Below, piece after piece: positions 7,065 through 13,815 of a DNA stretch of 15,121 nt. Position 1 is the first letter of the stretch. The number at the start of each line of letters is the position of its first letter. Made by a program: the position numbers and the translations under genes. The stretch is taken from the NCBI GenBank assembly GCA_036397815.1, contig DASWIE010000111.1:1-15121 (forward strand), given 5' to 3'. The notes beneath the pieces are model-generated. The model was not told the DNA's origin, did no database searches, and saw only the letters and a list, made by a program, of their open reading frames with translations. The stretch comes from DASQFY01 sp036397815 (GTDB lineage: Bacteria; Chloroflexota; Limnocylindria; QHBO01).

Positions 7065-7080
7065 GCCCATCGGCTAGCAT
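7051..7080 (+). promoter_or_regulatory. Candidate promoter for the parvulin-mazG-GT4 unit
   Basis: TTGGCG (7051-7056) and TAGCAT (7075-7080) are separated by 18 bases, giving a plausible -35/-10 pair about 57 bases before the ATG at 7137. The -35 overlaps the loop and right arm of the preceding hairpin. Confidence 0.45.
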
Positions 7081-7136
7081 TCAGCCTCGCCCAGATCGGT
7101 ACCCCCTCTCCCGCCCTGCGGAGATGTCGCTCGAGC

Positions 7137-8867
7137 ATGTCCTTTCGCAACCGACCGGTCCTCGACCGCAAGCACCGTCCGCGCTGGCAGGACGAGCTGC
7201 GCAGCCAGCAGCTGACCGTCGCCGGCTTCGCGCTCGCCATCGCCGTGGCGATCGGCATCTTCGGCGCGGCGACCTGGAACGCCTACTACGACGCCAGCTT
7301 GCGCCAGGTGGCTCTGGTCGAGGGCAAGCCGGTGACGCAGGCGCAGCTGAGCCACCGCATGGACACCATCTATGCCGAGCTCGGCGCCGCGCTGGCCGAC
7401 CTGCAGGGCCAGCTCGGCGGCGCGGGCGACCCGATCCTCGAGCAGCAGATCCAGGCCGTCAACGACACCGCCAGCCAGGTCGCCTCGATCGCCTTCGACT
7501 CGCTGCTCACCGGCGCCGTGCTCGACGCCAGCACCACGCAGTACCCGGTGACGGTGCCTGAGGCCGACATCGACGCGGAGGTCGAGAAGCGACTGACCCT
7601 CCCCGAGCGCCTGAAGCTTTCGCTGATCATGGTCCTCGCGCGGCCCGCGGAGGATGCGGCCGCAGGCTCGGAGCCCACCGAGGACGACTGGGCGGCAGCC
7701 GAGGAGGAGGCGAACCAGATCCTGGCGGAGATCGAGGGCGGCGCCAGCTTCGCGACCCTCGCCGCCGAACGCAGCGATCACGCGTCGAACCAGTTCGACG
7801 GCCTGCTGGGTTGGGTGGAGGCGACCGATGCGCAGTTCGGCGACTTCTTCGAGGCAGCCGGCGACACCGCCGCCGGAGAGGTGGTGGGCCCGCTCCGGAA
7901 CGACCAGGGCTGGTACCTCCTGCGCGTCGACGAGCGCAAGCCGGCGGGCCCCAACGAGCTGCTCGACGACCTGCTCGGCCAGGCGAGCGTCACCGATGCC
8001 GAGTTCCGCGCCTACCTGCGCGACGAGCTGCTGAGGACCGCATTTGGCGAGTACTTCGCAACCTCGGTCGTGGAGCGCTACCAGCCGCAGCGAGAAGTGG
8101 CGCAGATCCAGATTGTCAACGACCAGGGTGTGCCGATCCCCCGGTCGCTGATTCGTCATCTGCTGGTGCAGCCGATTCCCGGCGGCGAGAGCCAGGCCGA
8201 GGCGACCGACGAGCAGTGGGCCGCCGCGCTCGCGAAGGCGGAGGCGCTGCGCGTGGAGGCGATCAAGCCGGACGCCGACTGGTTCGAGCTGGCGAAGCAG
8301 AGCGACGACCCGGGCTCGCGCGATCGTGGCGGCTCGCTGGGCTGGTACGACCCCGCCACGTCCGGGTTCGTGCAGGAGTTCAAGGACGCCGTCGGCCAGC
8401 TGCGACGGAACGGCGACACGAGCGAGCCGGTGCGCACCGAGTTCGGCTACCACGTCATCCAGCTCGTCGACCGCCGCGTCACGGCCGGGGAGCTGGCCGA
8501 ACGCCTCGCCGCCGACCTGCGAGAGGATCCCGGCAGCTTCGCGGACGTTGCGCTCGTGTACAGCGAGGATGCCACCACCGCGCAGCAGGGCGGCGAGCTG
8601 GGGTGGGTCGTCCACTACCAGTTCGAGGCGATCCGCGATACCGCGATCTTCGACCTGACCGAGCCCGACCAGATCTCCGATCCCGTGGTCAGCGGCAACA
8701 ACATCTACATCTACAAGCTCCTCGACAGCTCCCCCAGCCGCTTCGTCCCGCAGAGCCAACGCGAGCAGATCGGCGAGAGCGGCTTCAGCCGCTGGCTCGA
8801 GGAGCTCAAGGACCGCGCCGGCATCTGGACCGACCCGGAGCTGGCCCCGGCGAGCGCCGTGGGGTGA
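7137..8867 (+). CDS. Membrane-anchored PpiC/SurA-type peptidylprolyl isomerase with three parvulin modules
   Basis: A 576-residue protein with a basic cytosolic N-terminus (1-25), one membrane segment at about 26-47 (GFALAIAVAIGIFGAA) and the rest outside. Residues 58-158 resemble a SurA-N/PrsA-type chaperone helix region (VALVEGKPVTQAQL). Three parvulin-like modules follow: about 160-267 (GASFATLAAERSDHAS, LLGWVEA, GWYLLRVDER), about 336-446 (IRHLLVQPIP, WFELAKQSDDPGS, GGSLGWYDP, FGYHVIQLVD), and 450-530 (SFADVALVYSED, GGELGWVVHYQ, NIYIYKLLD). The middle one is most canonical; the last lacks its own first strand. It likely assists folding of secreted proteins. No lipobox is present. ATG 7137 is chosen because upstream in-frame codons lie in the promoter region; GGAG at 7120-7123 is 13 bases away, rather far. 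The stop overlaps the mazG start (GTGA). Confidence 0.87.
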   Translation: MSFRNRPVLDRKHRPRWQDELRSQQLTVAGFALAIAVAIGIFGAATWNAYYDASLRQVALVEGKPVTQAQLSHRMDTIYAELGAALADLQGQLGGAGDPILEQQIQAVNDTASQVASIAFDSLLTGAVLDASTTQYPVTVPEADIDAEVEKRLTLPERLKLSLIMVLARPAEDAAAGSEPTEDDWAAAEEEANQILAEIEGGASFATLAAERSDHASNQFDGLLGWVEATDAQFGDFFEAAGDTAAGEVVGPLRNDQGWYLLRVDERKPAGPNELLDDLLGQASVTDAEFRAYLRDELLRTAFGEYFATSVVERYQPQREVAQIQIVNDQGVPIPRSLIRHLLVQPIPGGESQAEATDEQWAAALAKAEALRVEAIKPDADWFELAKQSDDPGSRDRGGSLGWYDPATSGFVQEFKDAVGQLRRNGDTSEPVRTEFGYHVIQLVDRRVTAGELAERLAADLREDPGSFADVALVYSEDATTAQQGGELGWVVHYQFEAIRDTAIFDLTEPDQISDPVVSGNNIYIYKLLDSSPSRFVPQSQREQIGESGFSRWLEELKDRAGIWTDPELAPASAVG

Positions 8868-10003
8868 GTTCCGACGGGAGCGTGTCCGCCGCGCCCAGCG
8901 TCGACGCCCTCCTTGCCGCCGCCGGGATCGACCCGGCGGATGGAGTTCAGATCGTCTCGCTCGACCGCCTGGCGTCTGTCCCCTTCGACCCGGCGCTGCC
9001 CCTCGTCATCCTGGCTGCGGCCGGCAGCCGGTCGCCGGCGTCCACCTTGCCCGGCCGGCATGCGCGCACCACGGCGCTCGACGTGCTCGTCTCCCTCTAC
9101 CCCCACGGTCATCCGCTTCGGCCCTTGCCGGCCGGTGAGCTGCGGCCGATCGACCAACTCAGCGAGGGGGAGCTGGCGGCCACGAATTGGCTGGTGCCGC
9201 CGCTGCCGCCGCTGGACAACCTGGCGTCTCCACACGGGATGGCCGCCATCTCGGCGCGTCTGCGGGCGCCTGATGGCTGCCCGTGGGACCGCAGGCAAAC
9301 GCACGCCAGCCTGCGCCCGTTCGTGCTGGAGGAGGCGTACGAGGCGGTCGATGCCATCGAGCGCGGCAGCGCCGCCGACCTGGCGGAGGAGCTGGGCGAC
9401 CTCTTCCTCCAGATCATCCTGCATGCGCAGCTGGCCGCCGAGGAGGGCAGCTTCGACCTGACCGATGTCTACCGCACGCTGGGCGCCAAGATCGTGCGCC
9501 GCCACCCACACGTCTTCGCCGACCTGGAGGTCAGCGGCGCCGAGGAGGTGCTCCGCAACTGGGAGGCGATCAAGGCCTCCGAACGATCCGACGCCGGTCG
9601 ACAGCCATCGCCCTTCACCGGGATCGCCCGCGCGTTGCCGGCGCTGGCCGCCAGCCGCGAGATCCAGGAGCGCGCCTCCTCGCTCGGCTGGGACTGGCCG
9701 GCGATCGAGGGCGTCTGGGAGAAGGTGTCCGAGGAGCTCGCCGAGCTGCACGAGGCGGGGGCGCTGGAGGGCGACGCGGCACGCGACGCTCGCCTCCACG
9801 AGCTGGGGGACGTGCTCTTTGCGTCCGTCAACCTTGCGCGCTGGCTGAAGCTCGACCCGGAGGAGGCGCTGCGTGCCGCCAACCGGCGCTGGATCGATCG
9901 CTATGAGCGAGTCGAGGCGCTGGCGGCGGCGCGCGGCGAGGTGCTCACCGAGCTGTCGGCGGACGAGAAGGACGCGCTCTGGAACGAGGTCAAGGCGGGA
10001 TGA
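8864..10003 (+). CDS. mazG: MazG nucleoside triphosphate pyrophosphohydrolase with a partial methylase-like N-terminus
   Basis: A 379-residue protein. Two MazG domains are seen. The first has LEEAYEAVDAIE (E156, E157, E160) and AEELGDLFLQ (E175, E176, D179) after the family motif GCPWDRRQTHASLR. The second has SEELAELHE (E290, E291, E294) and HELGDVLFASVNLARW (E313, D316), so both keep the metal-binding acids. MazG hydrolyses (d)NTPs to NMP and pyrophosphate in the cytosol, cleaning non-canonical nucleotides or tuning ppGpp. Residues 12-115 (GIDPADGVQI, LDVLVSLYPHGHPLRPL, NWLVPPLPPLD) match, by my recollection of YabN-type MazG, the C-terminal half of the tetrapyrrole (SAM) methylase domain; the SAM-binding half is absent. 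The start is GTG 8864, overlapping the parvulin stop; the frame is open further upstream only because of the parvulin codon bias. Confidence 0.93.
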   Translation: MSSDGSVSAAPSVDALLAAAGIDPADGVQIVSLDRLASVPFDPALPLVILAAAGSRSPASTLPGRHARTTALDVLVSLYPHGHPLRPLPAGELRPIDQLSEGELAATNWLVPPLPPLDNLASPHGMAAISARLRAPDGCPWDRRQTHASLRPFVLEEAYEAVDAIERGSAADLAEELGDLFLQIILHAQLAAEEGSFDLTDVYRTLGAKIVRRHPHVFADLEVSGAEEVLRNWEAIKASERSDAGRQPSPFTGIARALPALAASREIQERASSLGWDWPAIEGVWEKVSEELAELHEAGALEGDAARDARLHELGDVLFASVNLARWLKLDPEEALRAANRRWIDRYERVEALAAARGEVLTELSADEKDALWNEVKAG

Positions 10004-11187
10004 GCCGCATCGCCATCGTCGTGCACGCCGTCTATCCGGGCGACCCGCGCATCCGCCGGCAGTCCGATGCGCTGACCGCCGCCGGTCACGAAGTCGACCT
10101 CTTCTGCCTCCGTGGCCGGGACGAGGCGCCCGAGGAGGTGGATGGACCGATGCGCATCGTGCGCCTGCCGGTGAACCGGGCCTTCACCGGCTTCGCCGGA
10201 CACCTGGCCGAATACCTCGCCTTCGCCGGGATCGCCGCCATCCGCGTGACGCGCGAGCATCGGCGCCGCCGCTATCGGCTGGTCCAGGTGGCGACCGTGC
10301 CGGACTTCCTGGCCTTCTCGGCATTCCCGATCAAGCTCGCCGGCGTGCCGCTGCTGCTCGACCTGCACGAGGACATGCCCGAGTTCTTTCGAGACCGATT
10401 CGCGGGCCGTGCGCTACGACCGTTGCTGCCACTCGTCTCCGGCACCGCCCGGGCCTCCGCCTGGTTCGCCGACGAGCTGATCACGGTCCACGAGCCGCTG
10501 CGCCGGCTCTCGATCGCGCGCGGCGTGCCCGCCGACAAGATCAGCGTGGTCATGAACGGGGCGGACACGGAGCTGTTCGATCCGACGCGTCACCCGCGCC
10601 GCGGCTTCATGGAGGATGGCGAGCTGCGGCTGGTCCATCACAGCAACCTCCAGCGCATCTACGGACTGGACATTGCCATCGAGGCGGTGGCGCAGATCGA
10701 TCCGGCTGAGCTGCCGGTGCGGCTCGACGTCTACGGCGACGGGCCGCATCGACCACAGATCGTGGCGGCAATCGACCGCACCGCCACCGACGACCGGGTG
10801 CACCTCAACGGACGCGTCCCGATCGACGATCTGCCCGCGCTGCTGGCCGGATCGGACATCGGCCTGGTGCCCTCCCTGCCGGAGCCGTACCTGCGGTACT
10901 CGCTATCGACCAAGCTCCTGGAGTACGCGGCGATGGGCCTGCCGACCATCGCCAGCGACCTGGCCACCTTCCGCGCTCACTTCGACGATGAGGCGATCCG
11001 ATTCGTGCCGGGGGGTGATCCGGGCCTGCTGGCAGCCGCGATCCGGGAGCTGGCGGCCGACCCGGCCGCGGCCGCGCGCCTGGGCGCGGAGGCCCACCGC
11101 CAGGCGGCCGCCTACGCCTGGCAGCTGCAGGTCCCTCGCTACCTCGCGGTGGTGGCGCGCCTGATTCGGGGACGCGACGCGGCGTGA
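10000..11187 (+). CDS. Family 4 glycosyltransferase (GT-B)
   Basis: A 395-residue retaining-type glycosyltransferase. The N-terminal acceptor domain begins SRIAIVVHAVYPGDPRIRRQ, with the glycine-poor loop and the H/R pattern usual in GT4. LLLDLHEDMPEFF (118-130) and TVHEPLRRL lie near the active site. The C-terminal donor domain holds VVMNGADTELFDP (183-195), LDVYGDGPHRPQ, VHLNGRVPIDDLPALLAGSDIG (split across the donor site) and SLSTKLLEYAAMGLPTIASD (K305, E308). The first glutamate of the usual EX7E pair is not at its expected place. Donor and acceptor cannot be read from sequence. By context it may extend a polyprenyl-linked glycan. The ATG at 10000 overlaps the mazG stop (ATGA) with AAGGCGG just upstream, so it is in the same transcript as mazG. 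Confidence 0.9.
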   Translation: MSRIAIVVHAVYPGDPRIRRQSDALTAAGHEVDLFCLRGRDEAPEEVDGPMRIVRLPVNRAFTGFAGHLAEYLAFAGIAAIRVTREHRRRRYRLVQVATVPDFLAFSAFPIKLAGVPLLLDLHEDMPEFFRDRFAGRALRPLLPLVSGTARASAWFADELITVHEPLRRLSIARGVPADKISVVMNGADTELFDPTRHPRRGFMEDGELRLVHHSNLQRIYGLDIAIEAVAQIDPAELPVRLDVYGDGPHRPQIVAAIDRTATDDRVHLNGRVPIDDLPALLAGSDIGLVPSLPEPYLRYSLSTKLLEYAAMGLPTIASDLATFRAHFDDEAIRFVPGGDPGLLAAAIRELAADPAAAARLGAEAHRQAAAYAWQLQVPRYLAVVARLIRGRDAA

Positions 11188-11191
11188 ATGG

Positions 11192-12643
11192 TCAGGGCAG
11201 GTGCACCAGGCAATGGGTGCCGCGCCCCCATGCGAAGCACAGGACCGGGGTGCGTCCCTCCCACGCCTCGGGGTGAAGGTCGACCCAGCTCGGTCGGTAC
11301 GCGTCGGCCATCACCAGCCAGCGGACGCCGGCATCGGCGTAGAGGTCGCCGCGGTTGACCTCGCTCGTCGACCAGCGCACGTGGATCGGGACCGGCGCCC
11401 GCATGGCGAAGAGTGGAGCCAGGCCGCCCTCCACCGGTCGGTCGTCGATCGCGGCCGCCATCTGGGCCTGGATCCCCGGCGCCCGCGACGTGGCGGCGGA
11501 CGCCCAACCGCCATACATCACCAGCCCGGGAAGCAGGAGGACGGTGACGGCGGTCCCCATCAGTGGCAGCGCCAGTCGCCGCGCCCCAAGCCGCTGGAGG
11601 CCCGCCCTCACGGCGGGCACCAGGTACGCGGTCAGGATCGCCAACGCCGGCAGCATCGGCATTGAGTAACGGTTGGGCCGATAGGAGGCGATCAGCAGCA
11701 CGCCAAGCCCCACCAGGAACCAGCCGATGGCAGCCCCCGCCAGGGCACGCTGCCCCTCGTCGAGCGTGCGCCAGCGCGCGATGGCGGCGACCAGGCCCCC
11801 GACCCCACCGATCACCAGCGGCAGCGACATGAGGAGTACTCCATCGCTGGTCGCCGGATAGTCGGCGATCCGCCGCAACAGCTCCGCCAGGCCACGCGGC
11901 GGCGCCTGGCTGGTCCAGATGTCGAGCACCCAGCCGACCGGTTCGGCATTCGGCAGCGCAATCAGCACCACCCAGCCGACCGCGGCCAGCGCGACCATGC
12001 CCGTCGCCAGCATCGTCCGGCGCACCCACGTCCCGCGGCGCGTGGCGAGCGCCACCCCGACCAGGATGCCGACGACGGCGAAGAGGGCGGATGGCTTGGT
12101 CCCGATCGCAACCGCAAGCAGCCCGCCCGCAACGGCGGCCGACCACCCTGCGCCGCCCGATGGCCGCCAGCAGAGCGCCGCCACGCCTGCGACGAGCGCG
12201 AACATGACGAGGGTCTCGACGTATGCCAGCCGCCCGTAGTAGAGCACCAGACCCGCGCCGGCCAGGCCGAGGCCGGCGATGAGTCCTGCCTCCGTCCCGA
12301 GACGGCGTCGCACGATGACGGTTGTCACCGCGACCGCCGCGACGCTGCACAGGGCGGCGACCAGCCTGGCCTGCACGATGCCCACGCCCAGCATGGCGAA
12401 CCCAACGGCCTCCAGCGCGTTGAACGGGAGCTGCACGAGGTGCAGGGCCCAATCTCCGGCGGACCAGTCGCCCAGGAGAATCCAGTTGCGGGCGCCCATC
12501 ACGTTCCACGCCTCGTCGGTGAACGGCGAGTTGCTGAAGGTGACGCCGGGCGCGGGGTCGGCGGGCAGCTGGGCGACCAGCAGGGCCAGCAGCAGGACGG
12601 CGGGCAGGAGGATGTCGGCGAGCGAGGTCCAGCGGGGGGTCAT
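11192..12643 (-). CDS. GT39/ArnT-like integral membrane glycosyltransferase (GT-C)
   Basis: A 483-residue, strongly hydrophobic protein with roughly ten to twelve membrane segments up to about residue 385 and a soluble C-terminal tail of about 100 residues. After the first membrane helix comes FTDEAWNVMGARNW, where D43-E44 matches the acidic pair in the first external loop of GT39/PMT and ArnT proteins. LYYGRLAYVETLVMF and SYRPNRYSMPMLPALA (the RYxxPxxP-type stretch) are also typical. Such enzymes take sugar from polyprenyl-phosphate and transfer it to proteins or glycans outside the membrane. The DPM1-like GT2 at 6272-7033 could make the donor. It is convergent with the GT4 gene; only four bases separate their stops. 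The ATG at 12643 has no clear Shine-Dalgarno sequence. Acceptor unknown. Confidence 0.82.
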   Translation of the reverse strand: MTPRWTSLADILLPAVLLLALLVAQLPADPAPGVTFSNSPFTDEAWNVMGARNWILLGDWSAGDWALHLVQLPFNALEAVGFAMLGVGIVQARLVAALCSVAAVAVTTVIVRRRLGTEAGLIAGLGLAGAGLVLYYGRLAYVETLVMFALVAGVAALCWRPSGGAGWSAAVAGGLLAVAIGTKPSALFAVVGILVGVALATRRGTWVRRTMLATGMVALAAVGWVVLIALPNAEPVGWVLDIWTSQAPPRGLAELLRRIADYPATSDGVLLMSLPLVIGGVGGLVAAIARWRTLDEGQRALAGAAIGWFLVGLGVLLIASYRPNRYSMPMLPALAILTAYLVPAVRAGLQRLGARRLALPLMGTAVTVLLLPGLVMYGGWASAATSRAPGIQAQMAAAIDDRPVEGGLAPLFAMRAPVPIHVRWSTSEVNRGDLYADAGVRWLVMADAYRPSWVDLHPEAWEGRTPVLCFAWGRGTHCLVHLP

Positions 12644-12672
12644 GGCCGGCGGAAGGATACCCTCGGCCGACG

Positions 12673-12678
12673 ATCCTA
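12673..12678 (-). promoter_or_regulatory. Candidate -10 element (TAGGAT) for the GT39-like gene
   Basis: On the minus strand TAGGAT lies 29 bases before the ATG at 12643 and matches the TAGNAT word seen before other units here. No convincing -35 was found at 16-18 bases. The 12644-12751 gap (108 bases) also holds the divergent tRNA promoter. Confidence 0.35.
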
Positions 12679-12736
12679 GTTGTCGCCGCCTCCGCCTTCT
12701 CCCGCAGAATCAGGGTTTGCGGCTGACGCACTCGCG

Positions 12737-12742
12737 TAGCAT
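12737..12742 (+). promoter_or_regulatory. Candidate -10 element (TAGCAT) for tRNA-Pro
   Basis: TAGCAT ends nine bases before the first base of the mature tRNA, a sensible distance for a -10. A TTTGCG at 12716-12721 is a weak -35 candidate with a 15-base spacer. Confidence 0.45.
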
Positions 12743-12751
12743 AGGAATCGG

Positions 12752-12828
12752 CGGGGCGTAGCGCAGCCTGGTAGCGCACCTGCTTTGGGAGCAGGAGGTC
12801 GCCCGTTCGAATCGGGCCGCCCCGACCA
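12752..12828 (+). tRNA. tRNA-Pro (anticodon UGG), CCA encoded
   Basis: A complete cloverleaf is seen. The acceptor stem CGGGGCG (12752-12758) pairs with CGCCCCG (12818-12824). The D-arm is GCGC (12761-12764)/GCGC (12774-12777). The anticodon stem CCTGC (12779-12783)/GCAGG (12791-12795) encloses loop TTTGGGA, so the anticodon is TGG at 12786-12788, reading CCA and other CCN proline codons. The variable loop has five bases. The T-arm GCCCG/CGGGC encloses TTCGAAT. The discriminator A is 12825 and the CCA tail 12826-12828 is encoded in the DNA. All stems pair without mismatch. Confidence 0.98.
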
Positions 12829-12852
12829 CACCACACACCGCCTGAGGAGTCA

Positions 12853-12860
12853 GAGGAGAG
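12853..12860 (+). promoter_or_regulatory. Shine-Dalgarno region that sets the wecA GTG start
   Basis: GAGGAGAG lies just before the GTG at 12862, and a second GAGGAG is at 12844-12849 (12-base spacing). Together they support a GTG start despite the lack of a nearby ATG. Confidence 0.55.
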
Positions 12861-12861
12861 G

Positions 12862-13815
12862 GTGCTCCCCTCCGTTGCCGCGTTCGCCGTCGCCCTGGTC
12901 GCCGCCAGCCTGTTGACGCCCGTCATTCGCGACGCGGCGCATGGTGCCGGCCTGCTCGACGAGCCCGACGGCCGGAAGGTGCACGAGACCCCGATCCCGC
13001 GGCTCGGCGGCGTGGCGATTGCCGCGGCCTTCTACCTTGGCATCGCGGCCGCGCTGGTCGTGGCGCGCACCGCCGGGTCCCCGTTGCGCCTGGAGACGGG
13101 CCACCTGCCGGCGATCCTGGTCGGCACCGCGTTGATCGCCGCCATCGGCGTCCTGGACGACACGCAGGGCATGCGGGCCCGCGTCAAGTTTGCGGCGCAG
13201 GTGGTGGTGGCCCTGGTGGCCTATGGCCTCGGCCTCTCGATCGACCGCCTGGACGGGCCGTGGGGCAGCCTCGCGCTGGGCATCTGGTCGCTGCCCCTGA
13301 CCGTCGCCTGGATCGTGGCCGTCGTCAACGCGCTGAACCTGATCGATGGCCTCGACGGCCTCGCCTCCGGCGTGGCGTTGACCGCGCTGGCTGCCTTCTT
13401 CCTGATCGCTTCTGCCGGTGGCGCAACGCCGCCCAGCCTGATCGTGCTGACTGCCGGAGCGGGAGGAGCGATCGGCTTCCTGCGCTACAACCTGCACCCG
13501 GCCAGCATCATCATGGGCGACACGGGCTCGATGCTGCTCGGCTACCTCCTGGCCGCGGCCGCGATCAGCCTGACCCAGGTCGGCTCGCCGGCAGTAGCGC
13601 CCTGGGTGCCGCTCGTGGCACTCGGCCTGCCGCTGGGCGATACGGCCTGGACCGTCGTGCGGAGGCTGGTGGCCGGCGAGCCGGTCTTCGTGGCGGATCG
13701 GCGCCATATCCACCACCGCCTGCTCGAGCTGGGGCTGGGCCAGCGGATGGTGGCGTTGCTGCTCTGGCTGTTTTCGGCCGCGCTCGGGCTGCTGGCCGTG
13801 CTCCTGGCGGTCTGA
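12862..13815 (+). CDS. wecA: Undecaprenyl-phosphate sugar-1-phosphate transferase (WecA/TagO, MraY family)
   Basis: A 317-residue polytopic protein with about ten membrane helices. Conserved cytosolic motifs are KVHETPIPRLGG (39-50), VLDDTQGMRARVKFAAQ (D99, D100), NALNLIDGLDGLASG (D162, D165), FLRYNLHPASIIMGDTGSM (D220) and DRRHIHHRL (H282, H284, H285), the last being the WecA/TagO/WbpL basic loop rather than MraY. It should transfer a HexNAc-1-phosphate (commonly GlcNAc-1-P) from the UDP-sugar to undecaprenyl phosphate, starting a wall polymer or surface glycan. The GTG at 12862 has nearby Shine-Dalgarno sequences. The gene begins 33 bases after tRNA-Pro with no clear promoter of its own. 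Its last 274 bp overlap the convergent ligase gene. TagO-type and WecA-type roles cannot be separated by sequence alone. Confidence 0.92.
   Translation: MLPSVAAFAVALVAASLLTPVIRDAAHGAGLLDEPDGRKVHETPIPRLGGVAIAAAFYLGIAAALVVARTAGSPLRLETGHLPAILVGTALIAAIGVLDDTQGMRARVKFAAQVVVALVAYGLGLSIDRLDGPWGSLALGIWSLPLTVAWIVAVVNALNLIDGLDGLASGVALTALAAFFLIASAGGATPPSLIVLTAGAGGAIGFLRYNLHPASIIMGDTGSMLLGYLLAAAAISLTQVGSPAVAPWVPLVALGLPLGDTAWTVVRRLVAGEPVFVADRRHIHHRLLELGLGQRMVALLLWLFSAALGLLAVLLAV

Noticed and set aside
7056..7136. Earlier GTG start for the parvulin
   Set aside because: The extra residues come from the hairpin and promoter region and have no signal-like character; the basic N-terminus plus helix is complete from ATG 7137.
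7074..8759. 561-codon open frame on the minus strand across the parvulin gene
   Set aside because: Antisense to a protein with clear parvulin modules and a membrane anchor; the product is low complexity without motifs.
7811..8863. Upstream in-frame extension of mazG inside the parvulin gene
   Set aside because: The extension is Arg/Gly/Pro-rich and read in the wrong phase of a real gene; MazG-like similarity begins only after GTG 8864.
11139..12926. 595-codon minus-strand frame covering the GT39-like gene, the tRNA and part of wecA
   Set aside because: It is a different frame of the GT39 gene, contains no domain, and crosses a tRNA gene and promoter region.
12850..13716. 288-codon minus-strand frame across wecA
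   Set aside because: Gln/Arg/Gly/His-rich mirror frame of a clear WecA protein.
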